A stretch of 64,000 nt of DNA, from NCBI GenBank assembly GCA_930367205.1, contig OV884011.1, forward strand, positions 87,157,474-87,221,473, in the 5' to 3' direction. The stretch is from Acanthosoma haemorrhoidale (taxonomy: Eukaryota > Arthropoda > Insecta > Hemiptera > Acanthosomatidae). Numbering within the stretch: position 1 is the first letter of the stretch; each line of letters opens with the position of its first letter. The position numbers and the translations under genes were made by a program. The notes beneath the pieces are model-generated. The model saw only the letters and a program-made list of their open reading frames with translations, was not told the DNA's origin and searched no databases. Of the stretch, positions 1 to 11,735 are shown piece after piece.

Positions 1-141
1 GTATATTAGAACAATGCCTCTAATATGTTAAGCAATTTAAAACATTTACGTACGAGTTTTTCTCCATTTGGTTACGAAGCCTAATTGAATAATTCTTCTT
101 CACGGGAACCTCCTGAATACAAATAATTTGAGAAGTAACAG

Positions 142-705
142 GTTTGTTCAAAAAGTAACGCAAATTTTTCTTTATCATTCTTTATTAAAAATTTTTTATT
201 TAGTCATCGATAGCAATTTTTTCCCATTGAAACTAATCCCCCGGAGATACAACACACTTGTGTCAGCGCTTTTCCCAGTCTTCGAAGCACTTTTCAAACT
301 CACTCTTAGCTCCTTCAGCGATTCTTCTTTTATCTCATCAATGGTGACAAAACGTCTTCCTTTTTTTTCAACTTTGGGAATTAAAAGAAGCTGCAGGTAG
401 CCATGTCTGGTGAATACGGTGGCTGAGGTTACCCAACAGTTGTTTTTGCTATAAAATTACGAATAATCAGTGAGGTGTGTGTGAGCGGGCGCGTTATCGT
501 TATCGTGATGCAATTTCTACGCATTGTTTTTTCACAATTCCGGCCTTTTTCGTCGGATCGCTTATCGTAAACGGCTTATTATTTGTCACGTAATACCCAT
601 TTATTGACCATACGACCTTATGGTATGAACTCATGATGCACTGCCCAATTTGAAATTAAATTGAAAAAACAGTGATTATAAAATTTTCGTAACTTTTTGA
701 TCAAG
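142..705 (-). mobile_element. Internally deleted mariner-like DNA transposon
   Basis: A decayed Tc1/mariner-type element with its coding strand on minus. Both ends carry a terminal inverted repeat: about 143-164 and 684-704 match in inverse orientation around the core AAAAAGTTACG with one or two differences. Translated on minus, the interior resembles the C-terminal end of a mariner transposase, with a decayed form of the final CIxxxGDYFE-like segment near 190-230. The N-terminal two thirds, including most catalytic positions, are missing. Two related fragments lie at 39.1 and 40.3 kb and share the segment around 470-640. It cannot encode an active enzyme; in principle such a copy could be moved by a transposase supplied elsewhere. 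Confidence 0.75.
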
Positions 706-3700
706 CTCTTTTGCGTGTGTGTGATGTTCCGGACTGTCGGAATCTAAATCCACCCATTATAATGAGTTGGTTTTTTATTAATTGTGGATCTTGTTTTGAG
801 TGAACTATGCACTTTCATGATTTGTGGAGTCATAGTGCTAACGTCAATTTTTATACTCAATACTCAATTGCTACTAATTACTATGACACCAAGAATCATC
901 AGTTCGTTTTAGTAATACAACAGTCTAATTAAATTTGTATTCGTGGCGAACATATACTTAAACTAATTATTATATTTGTCTAAACAAAATGAAATTATTG
1001 ACTTGCAAGTATTTCGGTACACAGCTTGATATCATGTTAAAAGCCCTTATGACATCAACCTTGTCTGTCTGATCTGTTCCTGTTCAAACTAGAAACGAAC
1101 TAACACGTGCTTGCCGCTTTGAAATAAATTTGACATGAAAATTATGAGTAAGTGAGTTGTACATAAAATAGGAGTGAATGTTAGTTTTGTTTTGGATAAA
1201 AAAAAAATGTACAGTTCTAAGTATAGCATCAAGTTACAAGGACTGGTGCCCCTGTTAACAATGAGAACTTACTATTTTGTTTTTTTAAACGACACTTAAT
1301 TCAAACTGTTTTATAAGCAACAGCTCAACCACTGTTTTCTTGAAGCCATGATATGGTGAATGATAGTTCTATCTCATAATCAGGTGATTTATAAAATACA
1401 ACCAGCAATGGAAGTGATGATGGCTCATTAATAAATTAGTTATATTAAATCACGATAAAACATCTACTTAGCGGGGCATCAATCAAGTGAATGTTCATAA
1501 TATGTAAAAAGTTGAGCGAACTATAGTTACAGTAAGTTGCTAAAACTGTCGTATTAAGAGCTTTAAGATGCCCCAGAGACGTTAGAAATAAAATCCATCC
1601 TATGAAAAATAATAAAAATTTTGTTATTAACAAGAAAATAGTTTGGTGTCACCTTAAGCGTGTATCTCGAAGTCGTGATAAAAATTCCTTTGAATTGTTT
1701 TCTTAACCTAACAAAACCTTCAGTTGGGTGATGAATCATACTTGACTTCAAATGTTTATAAAATATTTAGTTTCTTGTTGACTATCCCCAATGTCCCAAT
1801 ATAACTGAAATATTTAAAACTTTGACAGGTGTAGTACTTGCTTTGACACACTTTTATTTTGTATGCCGTATATATCAGAGTGCTTCAGCAGTTACTGTAC
1901 TGCTCGGAAATTTGTCTTGGGTAAACTTTACGGGCTTGGATGTGCTAATAGGGATCGTGTAGCCCCTGACACGCACACATGCACACAGACACAGACTCTT
2001 AGGACCAAGGTATTAATTTGAGGAAAATCATGGCTGCTCGGAAGGGGCCATTATTCTGAAATTTATCGGTTCCCATAGGAGACTAAAGTTCAAACTCAAC
2101 CAAGTCACCCCCCTCCCCAGTATAATCGGGATTTCCTTTCAAAGGCCCACGCTTAAATGCCTCTAAGCTTCAACTGAGAGTGGGTCTCCAATATATTTCA
2201 GAGCTGTTTTAAGCACTCAAATCCTATATTTCGTCCATTTATTCAGTTTTATTTAAAAAGTGGCTTAACAACACTCGCGGCTTTTAATAAAGGATATCAT
2301 ATTTCATTTTGCCGTTAGTGGGTACCTAAAAAGTAAAAAACCAATATTGTTTTCCAGAGTATCTACGCACTAAAAAGATACATCTATTTACCTATGTATT
2401 TTCCATTAGTAGGCGAAACTATTGTAAAAAATTTGTTATCAATACAAATACTGTTCGGAGGCACTCTAGGATTAACTACCTAAAGTATAAAAAATTAGTG
2501 GTGTTATTAATATACGGAAGTATAACGATTTATTTTTATAGTGCCAAATAATGCTTCTTTTGATTCGTGTAGCAAAGGCATATTTTTCACCTTGGGAACA
2601 GAAAAATCACACTCTCTGTAATATTTTGACCATGGAATCTACCGACTATGGAATGGACAGGAAGTAGAGTTGTTTAGAAAAACCATCGCTACGAAAATAG
2701 TCATTTATAGCACCTTGTTTGATTCCGAAAACGATCATTCTTCTGAATATCACTTTTTAAACAACCATCTGCTTCCTACTCCCTTCAATAATACTTCTAT
2801 AATCAAATCAATAATATTTAGCACCTTACTGTATACTAATTCAGCTACGACTTCGTTCATTGATAAATGAATAAAACGTCTTTTCAGTATAAAATCTGAA
2901 AGGTTGGTCACTACTCGCTCTACTTTGATAATTAAAAATTTATAGTTTTACAAGGTTTATACAAGATTTGTTATTTGCTGTTGAATTTTTAATAATTTTG
3001 TTTAAATCATTATAAAAACACTTCTACCATACTTTATAAAATCTAGACATTTAAATGTACGCCTAATATTTTGACATTAAAATTTTGACGGTGCGTAGAA
3101 AGTCGCTTGAAAAATAGCAGTTAAGTTCTTATCAGATTTTTGAGATTTTCAGTAAAGGAACTTAAATAACTTTCATTGTTCATCGTTTTTTTTTGCTTAT
3201 ATGTTTGATTTTGCAATAATTTTTATTTCATTTATAACGTTTTATTAAATAGACCTAATATATTTTAACAAAGCTTTGCGATAAGCACAGATAGTTGGTT
3301 AGATCCTTGGATCAAGAATAGCATATTAAATAAAGTACACAATTTATAAGCATTTACTACGCACCTAATAAATCTCAGATACATCGCAGACCCTTAAAAT
3401 ATGGGACATTGCAAATTTTAATTACATCACATGGAAAGTTGCTTGAAAAAGGGCATGAGGGTCTTGGGTTGATTATTCAGGAATTTGTTCCAGTTTTTGT
3501 TAAATGTAACGAGTAAATTTTAATGTTGCAAATTCATAAAGATTTTTGTTTTACTTGTTTCTATTTCAATTACAATTTGCCCTTGAATGTGAAGACAATA
3601 AACAGTTGTGCTCAAATATAGATATCACACTAATATAGTATATAGTATGAATCCTACATATATATATATATAAAACCCATAATAGTTTATTTAATTGAAG

Positions 3701-6700
3701 AGTTAAATTGTTAAACGTATATAATAACACTAATTATTTAATTATATTAGTCTAATGTTTAAACCTAATCCAATGACTGTTACTAAAATTAATTATTTTA
3801 CAATTATTTAATTATGTTGAATCATTTCTAAGTCATTCTTGATTTTTGTATAATAATAATAAAATATTTTTGTTGGAAAAGGTTTCGTATGAATAAATAA
3901 TTCTTTATTGTGGATGACAAAGAACGTTTTCAATTATTGAATTAGTTTTATAGGTGGCGTGGAAACCCACTTATGTTTTAAGTATCGAGTCCAATAACAT
4001 GATTTATCCGTAAAGTATATTTAATTTGCGGAGTCAATGTGTTTTTTAGTTTATATTTTTAATCCTTTAACTGTGAAGTATTATCAAGTTTTCATTTGAC
4101 TAGTTTCTATGGGCACTCTGACGAACTTCAAGTTACTTACCTTAGTTTAATCGGTCATTATAAATTATTGTATTAATTTTTCTTTTCATACAAAGAATCT
4201 TACTTTTTGAATATGTGGCTATTTTGTAAACATCACCTATTTGTATACGTTGTAAATTAGCTATTCGAAACTCAATGTTATAGAGAGAAAACTACACGTT
4301 TTATCACAGGATACTACTGATGTGTGTAATAAACGGTAACACTAATTTCAGCTTAAACACTGCACATTTTAACAAGCATTAAAACAAAGGATGCTTGAAA
4401 AATGCCAGCGAATTTGTCGGTAGTACTTATTGGTGGGGTTGGGGTCGTTTTTAAGTCAAGTAAAAATACTTGATTCTATAATAACGTTATTTCGAATATT
4501 CACCCGTCATGTAACTTACGACAGATACGGCGGGTGGTGATTGATACCAAAGGTATACACCGCTTAAAATTTTGTTAGTCGGGGATAAAATGTATTGGGG
4601 TATTGGCCATGTAACAATAAAACGGTATCGCGCTGGAGGCTCGCTAGGTCTCGAGCCTTTGCTTTATCTTATTCTCTTTGATGTTCTAAATCCTGACATA
4701 AACCTCTTAAAGTGGCAGTTCTTACAAAAAGGAGTCTCAATTTGTAAAAGTAAGAAGCCTGAAGAGGGGTAACTTATTCGTATGAATAATTTAAATTGTA
4801 ATTTTGCACATTTAAAAAAAAAATATATCCGGAATATATATATTTTTTTTTGCTAACGATTGCCTTTTATGAAATGTTAAAAAGTTAGTCATAAAATTTG
4901 GTATGATGTAACCGCTCTCAAATAATAATGCTGCATTTTTATATTTTATTAAACGGCGCGTTTGACACAATGGTTAAATGATATTTAACATCCTCTACTA
5001 TAAATGACATAGGGATTGGAGAAGACCAAAGCTCTTCCACGTTCATTGTTTGCGAGGGATTTTTCAAGTTAAGTAGTGTGGTGCTGTGCAAATAAGTTTG
5101 GTGATAGTACTGAACAGATAACTTCTTCTAGGCCAGTATAGAAAATAATTTATTTTCAGTTACTATTAAGTAGGTTTTAGTCCTCATCAACAAGCAGTAT
5201 AGGCTAGTGCGTTCGTACAAGAAAACATCTCTTGTTAATGTTGAATGAATCTATTTTGGTTGGGATTAAATAATTTTCTGAGCCCACCTAATCCACTAAT
5301 TAGTTTCTGAAAACTGTACAATGCAATGGCATGTGTATTCAGCATAATGTTGTTATTCCACTGATTTGTTGACACTTTGCATTACAAGTATCTGAAGGAC
5401 TTATAGGAGCTTTGGCGATGGCTGTACCCCTCCTTGGAAGGGGGCCAAACATCCTCGTGCAATATCTGCTCAACAACCATTGTATCTGCTTTTCCCACTT
5501 AAAATATTACATGACCTATATTCTGAATGTCTCGAGCATGGGATAAGTGCATTTTTTGCTATCTCATCTTGTCCGAAAATTAAATAGTAACAATATAATA
5601 AAATATCAAATAGCAAATGATAAAATTCTTGGCATACACTTTATTGGAAAAGATGTCAGGAGTCAATGCAGAAAATAAGCTTAAGGCATTGTTTAAATAT
5701 AAACTATTAACAAAAAAAAACGTAATTCAACTCATATTGAAAAATGCTATAACAGCTAGCAATTTTTTTTCCCTAGCAAATCAAAAATTGTTGATGATAG
5801 CATATGTTGTAAGTTATATGAAACATATCACAACAGTGATTTTACGAAAACGAAAATTATGTACTGCTCGAGTCAAAGTACTGGAGACAGGATGATAGTA
5901 CAATAATATTGTTCCTTAAAAACTGTTAGTGTGGTAAGTGCAAGAATTGTTTACTTGTTCACATGGGCTTAAATATTTTAGTAATCTAACTAGGAGGAAT
6001 TATAAATTTTGTTTTTAGGTGGCTAGTAAACAAATACCAAAATTGCTTTTGGGTCGAGAACTGAAGTTAGTATCGTATTTTAAGAGTTTTAGGAAAGTTT
6101 TTTCCATTGCTACCGCAATAAGTCTGCCTTTTGATTCAAATTAGCATATTATAAATAGTGGAGAGATTTATACCACAACGAAAATGGTTAATATGTTTTT
6201 ATATAATAGATATTTTGTTTGTTTTTTCTATATAACTAGTCCTAGGTTATGTCACAACGTACATCCCTCAATAATTTGTTTCTCGTGCCTATAGCCATTT
6301 AGTTTGGCTTACGTATGCCCACTAAAAACATAATTTGCAGCCATAATTAATATTTAAAATTAATTCAATATGATCTTGCATGTATTTGTTAATGCAGTAT
6401 TAGGGAACCTATTGATAGTCTTACTCTTTTGTTTCTATATACAACTGCTAATATTGTCCTTGCCACCTAGTAGAGGAATTTTTAACCTTACATTATATTA
6501 ATGTTTTATGAGTTCTTTTTACTATTAGGTGTTGCTACAAGGGTTTTCTTCTGTTTATATATTCTTAGTTCGTGGTACCTACACACACTGTTTAAGGAGA
6601 ATTTGCAGCATTAGTATGTCACATACCAATGTGTAATAATAATGAACATATACATATTGCACAGACTTAATGGTAATGTTTAAAGGATGTGTTATATTGA

Positions 6701-7689
6701 AGAAATGTTCTTCTTTAAAATCAGTTTAAGTGAAGGTAGAATCAGTGTATTAAAAGATTCACACAATACAAAGGAAAGAGGATTGACCACTGTTTCTTTT
6801 TCATGTCAGAATGACCAAAAATAAAAATAAATTTGAGTTTAAAATAAAAAGGTTACTTATTAATTTTATGCATCATGTGTAAACACAATGAAATATTATT
6901 TTTTTTTAGTTTATTCTATAACAAATTAATTGTGCCTTTGTTTCGATTGATTGAATAATTTAAATACAATAATAAGCATTCATGGCATAGCATTCGGCTT
7001 ATCTTTCTCCTATTACGATAATGTTCATGTTTGGTTGTTGTGACTAATTTACTAGGTCTATGTAAATTTTACAGACCACATTTCGCTACGTTCTTTTAGT
7101 TAGTTTCAAATAATTAATTGTTTATGAAAGTAACATTATCAAGTATTCTACTTACCGTATAGCTTTCTTTTGCCAGGGAACAATTTAGTTGTGTTTTATA
7201 TTTGTAATTAATTTATTTTGATGACGTTGATGAAGCGTTAAGAACACTATTGGAAGTGTTGCCCTATTGTTTCTTTACAAAACTGCCAATATTATCCTTG
7301 GGGCATTATAAATACAGTTTTTACCCTAAACTTAAATAAATAGAAAATGAATTTATTATTTTTTCATTAATACAACTTCCGACAAACGGCTTGCCTTTTA
7401 GCAATGAGTTAAAGTTATTACATGAAGGCTTATATGTTTTAAACAAACAAGCAACGTTCATAAAATATATTCTAAGGTTTTATCCTATTTATCACTGTTT
7501 GTAATCCAGTATTTTGCCGCCTATTGCCTGGCCTGATTTCGTAAAAGATTTTACTATCCGGAACGTTTATGAATAACATCCAAATTGTTTTAAAATTGGA
7601 CTGGGAAATGGGCGTGTCAACGGTAGAAGAAAATTAATTAAATGGACGAGAGCTCGAAGTTGTGGGAAAAAAACAAACCGTAAGAAGTA
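706..7689. other. AT-rich region without recognisable genes
   Basis: I see no supportable gene here. Notable only are a short TA run near 3,655-3,672, a GC-richer patch at 2,080-2,180, and a weak direct repeat between about 6,420-6,505 and 7,255-7,340 (shared TTGTTTCT and ATATT.TCCTTG blocks). An open frame of 92 codons at 5,617-5,895 has the lysine/leucine-rich composition expected by chance in AT-rich DNA and is not called. Confidence 0.6.
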
Positions 7690-7990
7690 TTAGTAGATTT
7701 TTCCCCCTACTTTTGTGAGTGCCACTGGAGAGATAAAGTTTTTGCCTGAGTTTTTAGCCGAGCAGAGAAGAGCATGCGCGGGCGAGGTGCGGGTAAAGAA
7801 CCGCCCCAAGCGCCGCAGTAGTTTACACAGCTCTCTGAGGTTACCATAACCTCCCCCTATCAGATATTTATCACACTTCCAGTCTAGCCCGATCATCAGC
7901 GGACGAGGTTGTTGAGGGCCACGCTCACTACTGTTGTCGGCCGTGTGAGTGGGAGAGGATGGGGGCGGCTACACTCTCATGTCTTTATAT
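7690..7990. other. GC-rich island, possible 5' exon or promoter region
   Basis: About 300 bases are clearly richer in G+C and CpG than the surrounding DNA, with CpG-containing clusters around 7,760-7,830 and 7,900-7,970. The minus strand has a 68-codon open frame (7,690-7,896) that resembles nothing I know. In an AT-rich insect genome such islands often mark exons or 5' leaders. It lies 500 bp from a second island at 8.5 kb, so the two may belong to one promoter or gene. No start, splice or TATA signal decides this. Confidence 0.3.
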
Positions 7991-8496
7991 TGCCTGGGTC
8001 TTAGGCGGATTTGCACTACCAGCATATTCATGCCCTTCTTAAATATTTAGTGGCAACTACCCTTTTCTTCTTCGGGTGCTTACCCTTCGTTTATCTATTC
8101 CTTTATATCGCTTATATAATCAGTAGTTTTAAAAATTTCCCGGTTTGGTTCCAAGTTGCGGGATCCATTTATAAACTAAAAGCTTGCAATACTGCTAGAT
8201 GACGACTGATCATCTATGGATTAAGCAAGCTGTCAATTAACGAAACTAAATGTAAAGTGAGTTTTAGATTGATGAGATAAGTATGATTTTGACCTAGCTT
8301 GTTCTACTCCACATATTTATTTATTTATTGTTTTATATTTTTGGTTTTGGCACCATGTTCCCTTAATTTTGTCAGCGCGGTATCTGGTCCATGATGCTTT
8401 CGAACTAACAAATTCACCCAAATGTAGGATAACCGATGAAATATGGGGAAAGGGGAAAGATGGGATGGTCCGACTGGCTACTCTACAATGATTTAC

Positions 8497-8540
8497 CTTG
8501 CGAGGGCGAACTCGCCGAAGTACTCGGTCATGGCGAACAT
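8497..8540 (-). CDS. Candidate first coding exon, unidentified protein
   Basis: On minus, an ATG at 8,540 opens 14 codons reading MFAMTEYFGEFALA, then CAAG meets GTAAAT, a good 5' splice donor, at 8,497/8,496. Codons are mostly C- or G-ending, unlike the AT-rich neighbourhood, which fits a GC-rich first exon. A second in-frame ATG at 8,531 is an alternative start, and the frame is also open upstream through the GC-rich leader. I do not recognise the peptide. The downstream exons would lie at lower coordinates and were not found. Confidence 0.3.
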
Positions 8541-8680
8541 GGCGCCGCTGGGACGGATACATGGCACTTGCCCGGCCGGGCGACTACTGGGGCCCGGGCC
8601 GGCTCCTCCCTCCCTCCCCACCCGGTCCCCTCCCAGGAGGGAGAAGATGCAAATCCCACCTACTATATACATGGCTACAT
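8541..8680 (-). promoter_or_regulatory. Candidate Pol II promoter and GC-rich leader (minus strand)
   Basis: Read on minus, a TATATAG box lies at 8,663-8,669, followed by a perfect octamer motif (ATGCAAAT in plus orientation, 8,647-8,654), the classic POU-domain factor site. A very GC-rich leader then runs to the first ATG of the proposed exon. The order TATA, leader, ATG, splice donor is what a first exon should look like, but no transcript evidence is available. Confidence 0.35.
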
Positions 8681-8699
8681 ATGGCACAACTTATATAGC

Positions 8700-10600
8700 C
8701 ATCGTTCAGCTGGCCATCTTATTCCCATTAATTTCAACTGTCCGTTTGAACGGTCAGTTTTGCTAATTCTAACCGAGTTCACCACATCCTCGCTTCAAAC
8801 TGAACGGTTGTAGCTTCATTTGTATCTCGATGATAACTGAAAGATATCATAAATGTAATTTCTCGATGATGTCTATCTATGCATCTCTTTGATCGCCTAG
8901 TTTATTTTTATACTGGCATACCTGCATGGGATCCATGGGGAACTAATTACATAATTAAAACATAACCATAATTAATAATAATGACAATTACAAGCAGTCA
9001 AATTGAATCTATGTCAGTGAGATACATCAACTAGTATTACTTTTGATCCTCCTTAATTAACAATTACCCCCTTTCAGAACATATTTTTGTCTGTATTGCG
9101 GTCATATATATTGTTATAGTGCTACTTGAAGCTTTGCAAAGAAGTTGCGATTGAAAAGTGATGGTTTTAAACGCTCATGAATATAATGTATAAGAAACGT
9201 ATAGAACCATAGTGAATTTTAATATATATAAAATATAATTTTGTGATTCTTTTAATCGTTATTTGACTGGACTTCAAAGATGGATAAATATTTTTAATAA
9301 TGAACGAAAATATACATTTCAAAAAGTACTGGAGTGTTCGGAGGGCACTCAACTCACAACCTACAGCTTGGTGTCGTCCCCTACTTATATTGTGGTACTT
9401 GCATAAGGAGCCAAAAACTAATCGTTAATAATTAAAATAAAAATAAATCGTTTCAAATTATTGCAAACACCAGCTACAAATCTAAATCTCTTTAGTTTTG
9501 TATCTTAAAAACATCACCAACGAAAACGACTAAACAATATCCATGATTTTGATTATAATAATAAAATTTAACATAACAATTGAACTATAGTTATGTAAAT
9601 TTATTAATTATATCATTCTGTTATTATAACATAATTGAAATATTTGGATTCAAAAATGGCTGACTAACTAATTGGACGTATAGTCAATCGCCTGGAAGGT
9701 GTTATTAATTTGGGATAGATTTCATTATCTTTATATCTATTTTTTGTCTTTAGGAAGTAATACTAAAACGTATGTTTATCTAAATATGTGTAATCTAAAA
9801 TAATAAATGGTGTCCGATCGAAATCCCTGGACTCGATCAAGATTGTAGTTCGAGGGTCAAATGAGTAGTGTTTTTAACGATATAGGAAGCAGTTTTTAAC
9901 TTCGGTATCATACCTTACTCAGAATATTGCAGGAAGGGCGGGCTGCATCGATGCAACAAAAATTTTGTATATGATACATTAATGACAATCAAATCCTATC
10001 TGCGTACTCAGGAAAGTAATAAATAATTATAAATTAAAAGTAGTAAATAAGTTAAGTAGTAAATTAATAAAAAAAAATGCTCTGTCTGGCCCATTTTATT
10101 TCAGTACTCGGTATGCTCGATCAGTATTGTAATAAACAATATTTGAATTTATATTTGAGCAACTGAGGGTAATAATAGCTTTGCGGTAGAAAAAAAACAA
10201 AACTTTATATGTTTATTTTTTTAAGGATGAATTTCATGGAATCAAATTATTGTTTGAAAAAAACGAGTGTCACTGAAAATAATTAATTACCGATATAAAA
10301 AATAAAAAAATTAATAGTGGTCTAAAGTTTTTTTTTTTCAAACTACTTTCGTTTATTGTAGTCTTGAGTTGGGTATTGATTTGGGTTACTTGCTCCTCCC
10401 AAATTATTAAGCTCTCGTTTTTCTCATTGTAATTTAGTTCATTGTAGATATTCATATTCAAGGTGATAAATATATTACAATGCATTTATACGTAAGCTAA
10501 ACGTTTTGGTCAGTCCAAAAATTTCCGTTCCCTTCTTTTATAATGATCTGATTGGTTGGGTTGACAAAAGCATGGGTAGAACGATTGGCCTGTAGATAAG
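8700..10600. other. AT-rich region without recognisable genes
   Basis: Nothing supportable apart from a short repeat at 9,652-9,735, listed separately. Open frames here are short and low-complexity. Confidence 0.6.
9652..9735 (+). repeat. Short interspersed repeat, copy 1
   Basis: About 80 bp beginning AAAAATGGCTGAC resembles 16,395-16,475: shared blocks are the ATGGCTGAC start, AATCG-CTGGAA and a trailing T-rich run. Decayed and unclassified. Confidence 0.4.
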
Positions 10601-10617
10601 GCACCCTCCCCTGGCAG

Positions 10618-10806
10618 ATAGCCCACCGACTCAATTATTTTTTGCTTGGAACCCAGGCACTGATGAGCTCACTAGACCTTATCCCTAACGACTGGTTCAA
10701 TGTACCATTTGTCTTCGCCTTCTTCGCTCGGTTACTCCCAGAATCAATTTTAGGCTTGCGAGAGGATTATACGCTTTATACGGGATTTTTAACAACGCAG
10801 TCTTAA
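10618..10806 (+). CDS. Candidate terminal exon, membrane-protein-like
   Basis: A pyrimidine-rich stretch ending CTGGCAG at 10,617 could be a 3' splice site. The frame starting at 10,618 stays open for 62 codons to TAA at 10,804-10,806. It begins IAHRLNYFLLGTQAL, continues with DLIPNDWFNVPFVFAFF, and is rich in aromatic and aliphatic residues with a plausible membrane segment. The N-terminal FLLG..AL pattern is faintly like the first helix of equilibrative nucleoside transporters, but the PWN motif of that family is absent, so I do not assign it. Base composition is higher in GC than the flanks. Open frames of this length also occur by chance here. Confidence 0.22.
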   Translation: MAHRLNYFLLGTQALMSSLDLIPNDWFNVPFVFAFFARLLPESILGLREDYTLYTGFLTTQS

Positions 10807-10974
10807 TAAGTAATTACCATGGTTATTAATTGCTATAGTTAGATCACGATTTATTTATTGAACCCCCAGAAGCGACTAAAACAACAATAACCATACGGGC
10901 GCTTTGGGAATCATACACCACTTTATAGGTCATCTCCTTATATACCTGTGTATCTTAATACCATATAATATGCT

Positions 10975-11735
10975 GACATGGAACCCACACACGAGGTTAA
11001 AAAGACAAGATCATAACAGTCGTTTGGACTACTGTACAGACTCCTTTGAAGGGCATCCCATCTCTCAATAGAAAATAAATTACTAATTTACAAAGTAATA
11101 CTAAAGCCAATCTGGACAGCTCTGAGAGAGTAACAAAGTCAACCACAGCCAATCATTTCAATCAAAACACCTGAGAACAATAGTAAATGCCCCCTATTAT
11201 TTCAGCAACAAAACCCTTTATAACGACCTTAATATATCCTACATTCTTGAACTCATTCCTTCCAAGTTCATGAAATTAGAACGTTACCTATCCAAACACA
11301 CTAATACTCTAATACTGTAAATACACTGCGCCACACGTCTCTATAAACCCCCTCGGAGACTAAAGCGACAGTGGCTTCCTGAGCTGCTATAAATAAGTGA
11401 CAGTGAGAGACCTGAAAATGGCATGTTTCTCAAATCATGTTCTGAGCGTCTGTTGCTCTTGCGTTCTTGGTCAGTCTTCACTGGCTTGTCCGGTGATCCG
11501 GTGACGTTGCTTGTGGCGGAGCGTGAGGTACTTCCCAAGAATCAGCTTTATTTTTCGCATACGTGGGAGGTGACAACCATGTGGATTTGGGAGGTATTTG
11601 GTCTTTTTGCAAATACTGTCTGACTGAGCGAGTAAATGAAGAATTGTAATTATGGTATGAACGAGAACATTGATTGTTTTATTTATTTACTAATAAGGCA
11701 GATTGTAATTTTATTACTATAAAGATTTGAACAAA
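10975..11735 (+). mobile_element. Jockey-clade retrotransposon, 3' fragment (copy a)
   Basis: This 5'-truncated non-LTR copy starts within the last part of ORF2 (TWNPHTRLKRQ-like reading at 10,977 onward, with stops and shifts) and runs through the family's 3' UTR. The UTR is recognised by the GGTGACAACCATGTGGA block near 11,570 and the CAGATTGTAATTTTA tail near 11,700. The coding part is broken by several stops. It shares about 700 bp of colinear sequence with the copies at 35.2, 60.2 and, in part, 14.4 kb. Confidence 0.85.

Noticed and set aside
5617..5895. 92-codon lysine/leucine-rich open frame
   Set aside because: Composition follows AT richness; no domain, no conserved neighbour.
8011..8202. 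63-codon hydrophobic open frame between the GC islands
   Set aside because: Low-complexity Phe/Leu/Tyr composition typical of random AT-rich frames.
8317..8813. Five overlapping open frames of 64-125 codons
   Set aside because: They arise from the GC-rich island, which has few stop codons in any frame; only the short donor-bordered piece was kept as a candidate.
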